DNA of 7,220 bases from an uncultured Clostridia bacterium (GCA_947088195.1 CAMUFS010000156.1:1-7220), one strand, 5' to 3'. Shown: positions 1-6,982, counted from the stretch's first letter. Notes: generated by a model from the letters alone, not told the origin. Numbers and translations: made by a program.

Positions 1-156
1 GTTTCTCACGAGCTTAGCGTCCGCTACGTTTTGAACTAAGCGGGAGCGGGGTGACGGAGGATACCAATGAGTTGCTTCTGCGGACCTCTTTCGAAAATAA
101 TAAAACGCTATATTTTGTATGATAGTTCTCTAGGCGACCCCTTCTCGAACATGATT
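1..156 (+). repeat. Left copy of an inverted intergenic repeat element
   Basis: Positions 1-60 match the reverse complement of 7148-7207 at 56 of 60 bases; the differences, at 13, 19, 43 and 56, are all transitions. A second block at 124-156 matches the reverse complement of 7106-7138 at about 26 of 33 bases, ending in a 14-base identity (143-156 with 7106-7119). Between the two blocks this copy has roughly 50 extra bases. Part of that extra DNA (about 74-100) resembles the distal block itself, so the left copy seems to hold two distal units in tandem. Possible stems are 12-17 with 36-41 and 56-60 with 85-89. The element may begin left of the window. No transposase or long ORF is present. Its identity is unknown to me: a dispersed structured RNA, a decayed mobile element or a repeated micro-ORF are all possible. 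Confidence 0.85.
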
Positions 157-225
157 CCATAAGCTGCAAATATATGTAATAATATTATAACCTCATACTT
201 TCCAAACAGCAAGTGTACATTTGGC

Positions 226-259
226 AAAACAATCCCCTGCCATTAATGGCAGGGGATTG
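226..259 (-). terminator. Rho-independent terminator, perfect 30-bp palindrome
   Basis: Positions 230-244 (CAATCCCCTGCCATT) and 245-259 are exact reverse complements, giving a 15-bp GC-rich stem whose central bases will form a short loop. On the minus strand it is followed by a short U-run (TTTT, 229-226). It starts only 5 bases after the stop of the 87-residue gene, where the end of a minus-strand transcript is expected. On the plus strand no T-run follows, so it is probably one-directional. Confidence 0.9.
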
Positions 260-264
260 CCCTC

Positions 265-528
265 TTAATGACGATATTCTCTTTTCAGGTAGAGATATTC
301 TTCATATGCTCCCGTCTTTCCGTAGCCATATACAGAACACGCTACCTCATTTTTTTTGAGAGATTTGTCAAGAACTTCTTCAAATTTCACATTCTCTCCT
401 TTTCTCTCAGAATAGCTGCGCTCCTGTCTGCCTGTGAAACAGTTTAGAGCGTCAATACGAGAAACCGCCGGTACCGAGTAAACTTTTCCATATCCATATG
501 CTGCTTTGATCTCCTCCTTGAATCTCAT
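265..528 (-). CDS. Small protein of unknown function (87 aa)
   Basis: I do not recognise this family. The protein is basic and hydrophilic, with no signal peptide or membrane segment. The motif YGYGK occurs twice, at residues 11-15 and 67-71. A charged, probably helical stretch lies at 48-59 (KFEEVLDKSLKK), and the tail is YLYLKREYRH. The reading frame is supported by context: a promoter-like sequence lies upstream at 576-602 and a strong terminator follows immediately. The ATG at 528 is the only usual start codon in frame before the upstream stop (TAA, 576-574). It has no adjacent Shine-Dalgarno sequence and lies inside a hairpin, so either translation is unusual or the 5' end has been damaged. 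If the sigma-D-like promoter is real, the protein may be expressed with motility genes; that is inference. The general shape recalls small uncharacterised Lachnospiraceae proteins, but this is only an impression. Confidence 0.65.
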   Translation of the reverse strand: MRFKEEIKAAYGYGKVYSVPAVSRIDALNCFTGRQERSYSERKGENVKFEEVLDKSLKKNEVACSVYGYGKTGAYEEYLYLKREYRH

Positions 529-542
529 CTGCTTCGCAGACG
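526..542 (-). promoter_or_regulatory. Hairpin enclosing the start codon of the 87-aa gene
   Basis: On the minus strand, CGTCTGC (542-536) pairs with GCAGATG (532-526) around a GAA loop (535-533). This gives 7 bp including one G-U pair. The ATG (528-526) is wholly inside the 3' arm, so in the mRNA the start codon would be paired. This would limit initiation unless the hairpin is opened, for example by a ribosome arriving from upstream. Confidence 0.5.
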
Positions 543-551
543 TGCAGTCGT

Positions 552-568
552 TTACATTAAGTTCCTTT
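552..568 (-). promoter_or_regulatory. Ribosome binding site followed by a start-stop (ATG TAA)
   Basis: On the minus strand AAAGGAA (568-562) is the best ribosome binding site in this leader. At normal spacing it is followed by ATG (557-555), but the next codon is TAA (554-552). This ATG is not in frame with the 87-residue protein, whose ATG lies 27 bases further on. It could be a minimal start-stop that feeds reinitiation, the scar of a frameshift, or chance. Confidence 0.4.
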
Positions 569-575
569 GTATATT

Positions 576-602
576 ATATCGGCCAAATTTCCTATTTACT
601 TA
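576..602 (-). promoter_or_regulatory. Candidate sigma-D (FliA-type) promoter for the 87-aa gene
   Basis: Minus strand: TAAG (602-599), 15 bases, then GCCGATAT (583-576). The known B. subtilis sigma-D pattern is TAAA-N15-GCCGATAT, so the -10 element is complete, the spacing is right and the -35 has one mismatch. The predicted start near 569 leaves a leader of about 40 bases. A perfect TATAAT (578-573) overlaps the same place, so a sigma-A promoter is the alternative, but I see no good -35 hexamer 16-18 bases upstream. The -35 overlaps the stop codon (602-600) of the glycosidase gene. Confidence 0.5.
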
Positions 603-2615
603 TACCTTTTTGCTATTTTTCATAAAAAGATATAATTCCCAATCTTTCTTGTGGTTCCTCATATTTGTGATAAGAACAACGGGATGTGTTGTATCTGGAT
701 TCTCGCATCGGAGCGCCCATCCATATCCATTTGGCCCATCGCCCAGATTTCTAATATACCCCATAATGCGCTCCAGTGTATAGATGGTAAACTTTACATC
801 GGTCAAACAGTCGTTGTCGTAAAATCCAGTCCATTTTCCATGGCTGGCCCCGTCCATCGCTTCTGTCACATAATATAATTCCTCCATCGCTCTACCAATC
901 ACCATAAATGCTTCTTGCTGTTTTCCTTCCATACAATAAAAAAACGCCTCACATAAATTTTTCTCCGCACAGAGGCTCTTATAATGTATCACTGCTTGCA
1001 GCCACAAGGAATCTTCAAAAAGACTTTTCTCTACACCATCCATCTCTTCTGTCAATTTCTTCCAATATAACATGCAGTCATTATAATAATCAGAAAGGTT
1101 GGGCAATGCTTCTTCTGCCTTATTTTTCAGCCACTCTACCTGTTCTCTTAAAGAAATCCTTCCTGTCAGCCACACAAGTGATTCCTCTGGTTCCTCCAAT
1201 TTTCCGGCAAGCCAACCATGGCAAACGGCACGCATGGTATAATGGTAATACTGTTCTCCTGCATGATCGTCTTCATTTGGTCCATAGGAAAGCATGGCAT
1301 GAAAATATTTCTGGTACAGCTCCTCCACAGCGTCACTGTGATGCGGAAAATACATTTTTGTATAGCAGGGCATCTTCTTTCCCCAGATTCGCGCTATTGC
1401 ATCCAGCATATAAGTATGTGGCTTTACATTGGAACAATTTACAATTAAAAATTCTCTCACACCTCTTTCCATGGCCTCCGTAAGCTCTTGTTCTACAAAC
1501 TCTGTGCTGTTGGGAAGCATAGTAATATGAAATGCTGCCTGTAGGTCATAAAAAGATGCATGATAATAGATGCCGTGTTTCCCCTGAGGCTTTGACGGCA
1601 GCGCCTCCACTCTTGGATTGTGGCTGCCCTGCCTTCTGGACACCATCTTGCCATATCCATTGTCCGCCCAGATATAGATAATATTCTCTGGCAGATCAAT
1701 GTATCCTTGCTGGTACAGCTCCATCACCTCACCGTAGAGATTGGTACAGCAAATGGGTTCCTCCATATATTCGCAGAGCATATCATACTGTTTTTTTATC
1801 AGGCTGCTGATCAGTGCCCCTCTTTTCTGCGGCGTATCATATGTTTTATCATCTGCCCAGAATGGCCTGTCTCCCTGTCCGCGAAACCCAATGTTCCACA
1901 CCACTTTATAGTCCTTCTGTTCTTCTATCGCCTCGCGCCAGAGTGCATGAAACAGTTCGGGATATTGTTTGTAGGAAGGTGTCATCTCTGGATGGACGCG
2001 CGCAAACATTTTCGCTCCAAGAGGCTCCGCATGATGATGTGTCAGCCAAAGCCCCATATCCGCTGCCAGCTTCTTATATTTATGACTATTGTGATCCGTT
2101 CCGGGTATCACCATATTTCCGCCCAGACGCAGCAATGCTTCCATAGCCATCTCAAATGCCTCATTTTCTGTGAGATCACGCTCTGTATCATACTGATCCA
2201 CGCCCCATGCATCCAACAGCACCTCATCATTGATAAACCAACCGCGAAAACGAAGTGAATACTCCGGTGAGTGATACTCTCCTTCTGGCACCTCCACATA
2301 TGGAGCTTTATGAAATTGTTGATCATTCCAAAACCAAAAAGGTGTTATCGCCAAAAAACGCTCACTTAAAAATAAAAGTGCATAGATAACCCCTAACTCA
2401 TCTCCGGCATTTATCTTAATACAGTCTGGATATACCTGAATCTGATATTTCTCTGTTCCAAGCTCTTTTTTAATCCCTATCTCTAATCTGCAAGGTGCCT
2501 CCCCGGATGGCTCCAATACCATGGCCATATCACGGAGCCATCTTTTCCATGCACGCTCCAAAACAGAGTTTTTCTCACACTTCCAATCTACTGACATCTG
2601 CGCTGTAATCTTCAT
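600..2615 (-). CDS. GH115-like glycoside hydrolase, probable cytoplasmic alpha-glucuronidase
   Basis: GH115 enzymes remove (4-O-methyl)glucuronic acid linked alpha-1,2 to xylan and xylo-oligosaccharides. This 671-residue protein shows the family landmarks in order: the N-terminal domain motif GVIYALLFLSERF...PFWFWND (75-98), RFRGWFINDE (122-131) opening the catalytic barrel, LLRLGGNMVIPGTDHNS (161-177), THHHAEPLG (192-200), WNIGFRGQGDRPFW (240-253), ADNGYGKM (317-324), YYHASFYD (350-357), NCSNVKPH (393-400), and a C-terminal HGKWTGFYDNDCLTDV (592-607). Which acidic residues are catalytic was not verified. There is no signal peptide, so it should act inside the cell on imported oligosaccharides. 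At 671 residues it is shorter than many GH115 enzymes (about 800-1000) and seems to lack their extra C-terminal domain. I chose ATG 2615 because AGGG (2627-2624) sits 8 bases before it; a GTG at 2624 directly abuts that site and would add 3 residues. The gene lies 12 bp after the kinase gene, in the same operon. The exact substrate is uncertain. Confidence 0.85.
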   Translation of the reverse strand: MKITAQMSVDWKCEKNSVLERAWKRWLRDMAMVLEPSGEAPCRLEIGIKKELGTEKYQIQVYPDCIKINAGDELGVIYALLFLSERFLAITPFWFWNDQQFHKAPYVEVPEGEYHSPEYSLRFRGWFINDEVLLDAWGVDQYDTERDLTENEAFEMAMEALLRLGGNMVIPGTDHNSHKYKKLAADMGLWLTHHHAEPLGAKMFARVHPEMTPSYKQYPELFHALWREAIEEQKDYKVVWNIGFRGQGDRPFWADDKTYDTPQKRGALISSLIKKQYDMLCEYMEEPICCTNLYGEVMELYQQGYIDLPENIIYIWADNGYGKMVSRRQGSHNPRVEALPSKPQGKHGIYYHASFYDLQAAFHITMLPNSTEFVEQELTEAMERGVREFLIVNCSNVKPHTYMLDAIARIWGKKMPCYTKMYFPHHSDAVEELYQKYFHAMLSYGPNEDDHAGEQYYHYTMRAVCHGWLAGKLEEPEESLVWLTGRISLREQVEWLKNKAEEALPNLSDYYNDCMLYWKKLTEEMDGVEKSLFEDSLWLQAVIHYKSLCAEKNLCEAFFYCMEGKQQEAFMVIGRAMEELYYVTEAMDGASHGKWTGFYDNDCLTDVKFTIYTLERIMGYIRNLGDGPNGYGWALRCENPDTTHPVVLITNMRNHKKDWELYLFMKNSKKV

Positions 2616-2623
2616 TTCTCTCA

Positions 2624-2628
2624 CCCTC
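2624..2628 (-). promoter_or_regulatory. Ribosome binding site of the GH115-like gene
   Basis: GAGGG on the minus strand (2628-2624) shares its first base with the last base of the kinase stop codon TAG (2630-2628). It stands 8 bases before ATG 2615. This close junction supports translational coupling between the two genes and decides the start. Confidence 0.6.
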
Positions 2629-5561
2629 TATTGCTTTTGTTCTTTAATCTTTTCCAATGTTCCCTTTAAGACTGCCATATCCACCGGTTTGGCAACATGT
2701 GCTGTCATTCCTGCCTCTAATGCATGTTTGACATCCTCAGCAAAAGCATTTGCTGTCATGGCAATAATTGGAATATCCGCTGCATCCTGCCGCTCCAATG
2801 CCCGTATCGCCCTTGTCGCATCATATCCATTCATCAGAGGCATCTGAACATCCATCAGTATCATATCATAATAACCCGGCTCCGATTTTACAAACATATC
2901 CACTGCTTCCTGCCCATTTGCCGCAATCTCGCAGGATGCCCCTTCTAGCTTAAGCATCTCAGAAAGAATCTCTGCATTTAATTCATTATCCTCAGCGGCA
3001 AGAAATAGCATCCCCGCCATAACCGAGCTCTCTTCCTCTTTTTCTTCCTCTACCGTCTTATCTTGCCTTAACTGCTTTGCACGCAGATCTAAAAGAAGCT
3101 GGCGGAAGGTTGCCACAAAGAATGGCTTTGTCATAAAGGCATCTATTCCTGCCTCCTTCGCTTCCCCTTCTATCTCGCTGACATCATAAGCCGTCAGCAC
3201 AAGAACTGGCTTTGTCTGTATGGAGGATTCCTTCTCCTTTAAAAGAGTACAGATTCTGCGCGCGGTTTCCACTCCATTGATGTCTGGCATCTCCCAGTCA
3301 AGCAGAACAATATCATAATTCGATGCATCTGCCTGTGCTCCATCTGTGACATAATCCACTTCTACTTCATAGTCTGCCATCAGCTCTTTCACTTCCAGAC
3401 AAATATCCACATCATCATCCACAATCAACATTCTATGTATGCCACATTCCCTGAAAAAGCCCTCCTCCTTATTCTCCTCAGGAAGAGAAAATTCCAATTC
3501 CACTGTAAATCTACTTCCCTCGCCCAGCTTGCTCTCCACAGAGATACATCCTCCCATCAGATCGACAAGATTCTTTGTGATCGCCATGCCGAGTCCTGTG
3601 CCCTGAATGCCCTCAATTCTTGCACTCTCCTCGCGGGAAAATGGCTCAAATATTATCTTGACATATTCCTCGCTCATCCCCATGCCATTGTCCCAGATAA
3701 CAAATTGCAGCCGGACATGGTGCGCTGAGAATTGCTCCAACTTTCGAATCTGTAGCTCAATATGCCCTTCCTTCTGTGTGTATTTTATAGAATTGGACAA
3801 AAGATTAATCAAAATCTGATTGAGTCGCAGCTTATCCCCCAATATTACCTCTGGCACCTTTCCATACACATACATCTCAAAGCTCTGATCCTTCGCCTTT
3901 GCTTGAGGCATCAAAATAGCAGAAATCTCCTCCATAAATTCTGGCACACTAAATTCTGCTGTATTTAGCGAGGTTTTTCCACTTTCAATCTTGCTCATAT
4001 CAAGGACATCATTGATAAGATTCAAAAGATGCTGGCTTGACGCTGTGATCTTTCTTGTATATTCTCTTACTTTGTCAGGATGCTCCGCGTCTTTCCCCAG
4101 CAGAGTGGCAAAGCCCACAATCGCATTCATCGGTGTTCTGATGTCATGGGACATATTGGAGAGAAAATGGCTCTTTGCCTCATTGGCGTTCCAAGCTAAT
4201 TCCAGAGCCTCTTTTAAATGCTGATTTAGATTCTTTTCTTTTGTGCGATCCGATAATACTAAAATATATTTATCTGTGTTCTGGATATTGACATGATAAG
4301 CTGTCTCCTGATACCAGCGACGCTCTCCAGACTTTTGGTGAACATGCTCACATTCCCGAAACATGCTCTGATCAAGCCCAATTTTATCAAGGTCCTTCTT
4401 TGTAAAATATTTGTTGTGATCTACTGTTGTGGCCTGTATTGCCCACACATTCTCCTTCACCATCGCCGTCGACACCCCAAGAAGCCGCTCCACATTTGGA
4501 CTGATATATTCCACCCCTAGATTATCACTCTCAAGCATAATAAAAATATCATCCACGGTGTCAGAAAGCATACCAAAAAGCTGCTCTCTATATCGGATCT
4601 CCAAGATCTTATCTCCCACATTCTTTCTTGCACGTTTTACCAATATCACAATAATAGAAAAGCCCACAAGGGTAAAAATACCAGCCAAAGCTGCAGCCGT
4701 CACCCAATGAATCTGATTCATGTTGGCATTGACCACAGAAACTGGCACAATTCCAAGAAGCATCCAGTCCTTAATGCCAATGGGCTGATAGATCAGATAA
4801 TAATTGACTCCATCTGCACGATAGCGCACAATATCAGAAAAACCATTTTTAAAGTCCCTCTGTATGTCCTCTGCTGTCTTTTTCTTAAGAGTAACCTCCT
4901 CACTCAGATACTGTAAAAAATTAAACGAAGGATTATCTTTGCTCTTTTCAGAGATAAGTATATTTCCATTGGAAAATACCACAAAGCTTTCTGACTTTCC
5001 AGAAAATGCCTCGACATTTAATGTCTTCATCATATTAGTGACATCATAGCTCACACCTATGGCAGAGTAAGAAACTCCTTGATAAGCTCCTTTCTTTGTG
5101 GGAACAGCAAACACAGTGATTGACTCCTCCCCATCTTCAGAAGAAAGCATAGCGTCCAACACTACATTCTCCCTGCCTACCTGCAACTTGCTAAGGTTTT
5201 CCCCAAACCGAATGGTCCCGCGCTCTCCCTTTGCCGTGATGCAGGTTCCATCCTCAGCAATAAAATAAAACTCTGAAAAATTCCACTTTTCCTTCTGCTG
5301 TTCTACAAACTCCTCAAATTCTCCGCTGTCAAAATCTCTCGCTCTCTCAATATATCCTTTCCAAGCGTCCAATAAGTTCCAATTTCTTAATACCATCGAT
5401 TGAAACATAACATTGACCTGCGAATAGATCTCCCATAGATGGGATGTACTCTCCTTAAGAATCTGTTGTGCAACAAAGCCAGAATAAGAAAACCCAATCG
5501 TCATCACGGCAACAGCGCAACAAAAAATTAAAATAATCCTTTTTTTCTGCCTTTTCCACAT
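2628..5561 (-). CDS. Hybrid sensor histidine kinase, Cache-like sensor, PAS, two receiver domains
   Basis: A membrane-bound kinase of 977 residues, numbered from ATG 5561. Order of parts: basic N-terminus and membrane helix (about 8-30); extracytoplasmic sensor (about 31-284) with a Cache-like look, for example FYFIAEDGTCIT (98-109), FVVFSNGNILIS (193-204) and YYLIYQPIGIKDWMLLGIVP (254-273); second helix (about 285-308); PAS-like domain (about 325-440); HisKA with SHDIRTPMNA and phospho-acceptor His472; ATPase domain with N box around N581-N590, DNGMGM (624-629) and GTGLGMAI (654-661); receiver 1 with acidic pocket DDD (715-717), Asp755, Thr790 and Lys812; acidic linker (837-844); receiver 2 with ED (857-858), Asp904, Thr936 and Lys958. 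Both receivers appear intact. There is no HPt domain and no DNA-binding output here, so phosphate must leave to a partner elsewhere, or the output is allosteric. An upstream start at 5609 would overlap the symporter gene and put 16 arginine-rich residues before the membrane helix; the strong ribosome binding site favours 5561. Ligand unknown. Confidence 0.93.
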   Translation of the reverse strand: MWKRQKKRIILIFCCAVAVMTIGFSYSGFVAQQILKESTSHLWEIYSQVNVMFQSMVLRNWNLLDAWKGYIERARDFDSGEFEEFVEQQKEKWNFSEFYFIAEDGTCITAKGERGTIRFGENLSKLQVGRENVVLDAMLSSEDGEESITVFAVPTKKGAYQGVSYSAIGVSYDVTNMMKTLNVEAFSGKSESFVVFSNGNILISEKSKDNPSFNFLQYLSEEVTLKKKTAEDIQRDFKNGFSDIVRYRADGVNYYLIYQPIGIKDWMLLGIVPVSVVNANMNQIHWVTAAALAGIFTLVGFSIIVILVKRARKNVGDKILEIRYREQLFGMLSDTVDDIFIMLESDNLGVEYISPNVERLLGVSTAMVKENVWAIQATTVDHNKYFTKKDLDKIGLDQSMFRECEHVHQKSGERRWYQETAYHVNIQNTDKYILVLSDRTKEKNLNQHLKEALELAWNANEAKSHFLSNMSHDIRTPMNAIVGFATLLGKDAEHPDKVREYTRKITASSQHLLNLINDVLDMSKIESGKTSLNTAEFSVPEFMEEISAILMPQAKAKDQSFEMYVYGKVPEVILGDKLRLNQILINLLSNSIKYTQKEGHIELQIRKLEQFSAHHVRLQFVIWDNGMGMSEEYVKIIFEPFSREESARIEGIQGTGLGMAITKNLVDLMGGCISVESKLGEGSRFTVELEFSLPEENKEEGFFRECGIHRMLIVDDDVDICLEVKELMADYEVEVDYVTDGAQADASNYDIVLLDWEMPDINGVETARRICTLLKEKESSIQTKPVLVLTAYDVSEIEGEAKEAGIDAFMTKPFFVATFRQLLLDLRAKQLRQDKTVEEEKEEESSVMAGMLFLAAEDNELNAEILSEMLKLEGASCEIAANGQEAVDMFVKSEPGYYDMILMDVQMPLMNGYDATRAIRALERQDAADIPIIAMTANAFAEDVKHALEAGMTAHVAKPVDMAVLKGTLEKIKEQKQ

Positions 5562-5568
5562 ATAAGAT

Positions 5569-5578
5569 CCCCTCCCCC
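5569..5578 (-). promoter_or_regulatory. Strong ribosome binding site of the histidine kinase gene
   Basis: GGGGGAGGGG on the minus strand (5578-5569) lies 7 bases before ATG 5561, entirely within the 19-bp gap after the symporter stop (TAG, 5583-5581). It fixes the kinase start and shows the genes abut without overlapping. Confidence 0.8.
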
Positions 5579-5580
5579 TT

Positions 5581-6975
5581 CTATGCTCCCTCTCTCTCCT
5601 GACGCTCATACTCCTTTAAGGACTTAAGTGCCTGACCAGATAAAGGAAATAGGGCAATCATATTAAATATAGTCATCAAAGCAATTCCAATATCACCCAA
5701 ATCCCAGACAAATGTATAGGTCTGCAGCCCACCGATAAACAACATAATAAGAGCTAAAACCTTATATAAAGTCTGCGATGTCCAATTATCGCCAAACAAA
5801 TATGCTACATTGGATCTGGCATAAAACAAGATGCCAATAAAAGTAGAAAAGCTAAACAGCCACAAAATAACTGCAATAAACACAACACCAAAGCTGCCTA
5901 AATGATGCTTCATGGCAGTCTGAAGCAGATCCATGCCATCCAATCCCTGTGTCAAGCCAGCAGGCGTCATCAACATAATCATGGCTGAACAGCTACAGAT
6001 CACGATCGTATCAATAAAAACGCCAAAGGATTGTAAAAGCCCCTCCTTGGCAGGATGGCTGATATCGGCTGCCGCTGCCGCACAGGGAGCGGAACCAGAG
6101 CCTGCCTCATTGGAGAACAATCCTCTCTTTGCACCATTCATCAACACAGCTCCAAAGCCTCCGGCAACCACCTGCCGAAAACCAAATGCCTCTTCAAAAA
6201 TCTGCACAAAAACAGCCGGAAGCTGTCTAATATTAATTCCTATAATAATCAAAGTAAACAAAAAATATAACCCTGCCATCACTGGCACAATAAAATCTAA
6301 GACCTTTACCGTTGCATTTTTTCGCAGCACGATAACAGCCGCAATCAACACCAGAAGGATTGTGGTGTAAAGCGGCGGAATCTGAAATGCATTTTTAAAT
6401 GAAGAAGAGACAGAATTTCCAATTACCTGACTGATGCCACACCAACAGATCAGACCAGAGACAGCGAATAAAACAGCGACAATGGAACGTTTCCTTTTAT
6501 CTGTCGTCTTCTTAAACAATGCATGAATATAATAAGCTGGACCACCTCTGTACCCACCGTAAAGAGGGTCCTTTTCTTTGTAAATCTGAGCAAGAGTAGC
6601 CTCGATAAATGCTGTGGAGGAACCCAAAAGGGCCATCACCCACATCCAAAACACGGCCCCTGCGCCTCCCGCGGAGATGGCGGCGACAACACCCACCAAA
6701 TTTCCCATGCCAACACGGGTAGCCGTTGATATAATCAATGCTTGTACACCGGAGATAGACTCCTTCTTATCCTTCTTTCGCTTTTCTGTTGTCACTTTTA
6801 ACATCTTATGAAAAAGGCGAAAAGGAAGAAAACCCGTTTTGACAGTAAAATAAATTCCAGATGGAACCAAAATAAGGATCAACAAAGAAAGACCCAGAGA
6901 GCTTCCTCCGGGAAGGGGAATCGTGATCAGATCACCCCACAACAACTGGTACACAAATTGAATCACAGCCATCAC
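5581..6975 (-). CDS. AGCS-family sodium/amino-acid (alanine or glycine) symporter
   Basis: An integral membrane carrier that imports alanine or glycine together with Na+ (or H+). The 464-residue length is normal for the alanine-or-glycine:cation symporter family. Family landmarks: an N-terminal segment LGLSLLILILVPSGIYFTVK (27-46), RVGMGNLVGVVAAISAGGAGAVFWMW (split here as RVGMGNLVGV 87-96 and GGAGAVFWMW 103-112), PLYGGYRGGPAYYI (137-150), and the highly conserved NGAKRGLFSNEAGSGSAP (280-297), followed by several hydrophobic helices to about residue 450. Helices are visible near 27-47, 90-128, 163-190, 202-216, 225-248, 315-340, 360-385, 404-422 and 425-447. The start is GTG 6975 or ATG 6972, which are adjacent codons; GGTGAGG (6989-6983) is 7 bases from the GTG and 10 from the ATG, so 6975 is kept. 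It is the first gene of the operon. The substrate within the family is not readable from sequence. Confidence 0.93.
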   Translation of the reverse strand: MMAVIQFVYQLLWGDLITIPLPGGSSLGLSLLILILVPSGIYFTVKTGFLPFRLFHKMLKVTTEKRKKDKKESISGVQALIISTATRVGMGNLVGVVAAISAGGAGAVFWMWVMALLGSSTAFIEATLAQIYKEKDPLYGGYRGGPAYYIHALFKKTTDKRKRSIVAVLFAVSGLICWCGISQVIGNSVSSSFKNAFQIPPLYTTILLVLIAAVIVLRKNATVKVLDFIVPVMAGLYFLFTLIIIGINIRQLPAVFVQIFEEAFGFRQVVAGGFGAVLMNGAKRGLFSNEAGSGSAPCAAAAADISHPAKEGLLQSFGVFIDTIVICSCSAMIMLMTPAGLTQGLDGMDLLQTAMKHHLGSFGVVFIAVILWLFSFSTFIGILFYARSNVAYLFGDNWTSQTLYKVLALIMLFIGGLQTYTFVWDLGDIGIALMTIFNMIALFPLSGQALKSLKEYERQEREGA

Positions 6976-6982
6976 ACTATAA

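Noticed and set aside
160..229. AT-rich stretch between the left repeat and the terminator as a promoter or origin
   Set aside because: It contains several TA-rich strings but no paired -35 and -10, no repeats and no reading frame. I see nothing to annotate.
230..259. The 30-bp perfect palindrome as a protein operator or recombination site
   Set aside because: Its place just after a stop codon and the U-run on the same strand make an intrinsic terminator the simpler explanation.
908..2258. Long plus-strand open frames (908-1483 and 1620-2258) opposite the glycosidase gene
   Set aside because: They are antisense to a gene with clear GH115 motifs. Their translations are low-complexity, Cys/His/Ile-rich and match no family, so they are shadow frames.
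5562..5609. Longer kinase start at 5609, overlapping the symporter gene
   Set aside because: The added 16 residues are highly charged (MSVRREREHRRGRGSY) and precede the membrane helix. ATG 5561 has a strong ribosome binding site at 7-base spacing, whereas nothing comparable was seen for 5609.
5933..6370. Plus-strand open frame of 145 codons opposite the symporter gene
   Set aside because: It is antisense to the most conserved part of the AGCS symporter. Its Ala/Pro/Thr-rich, Lys-rich translation is what the complementary strand of membrane-helix codons gives.
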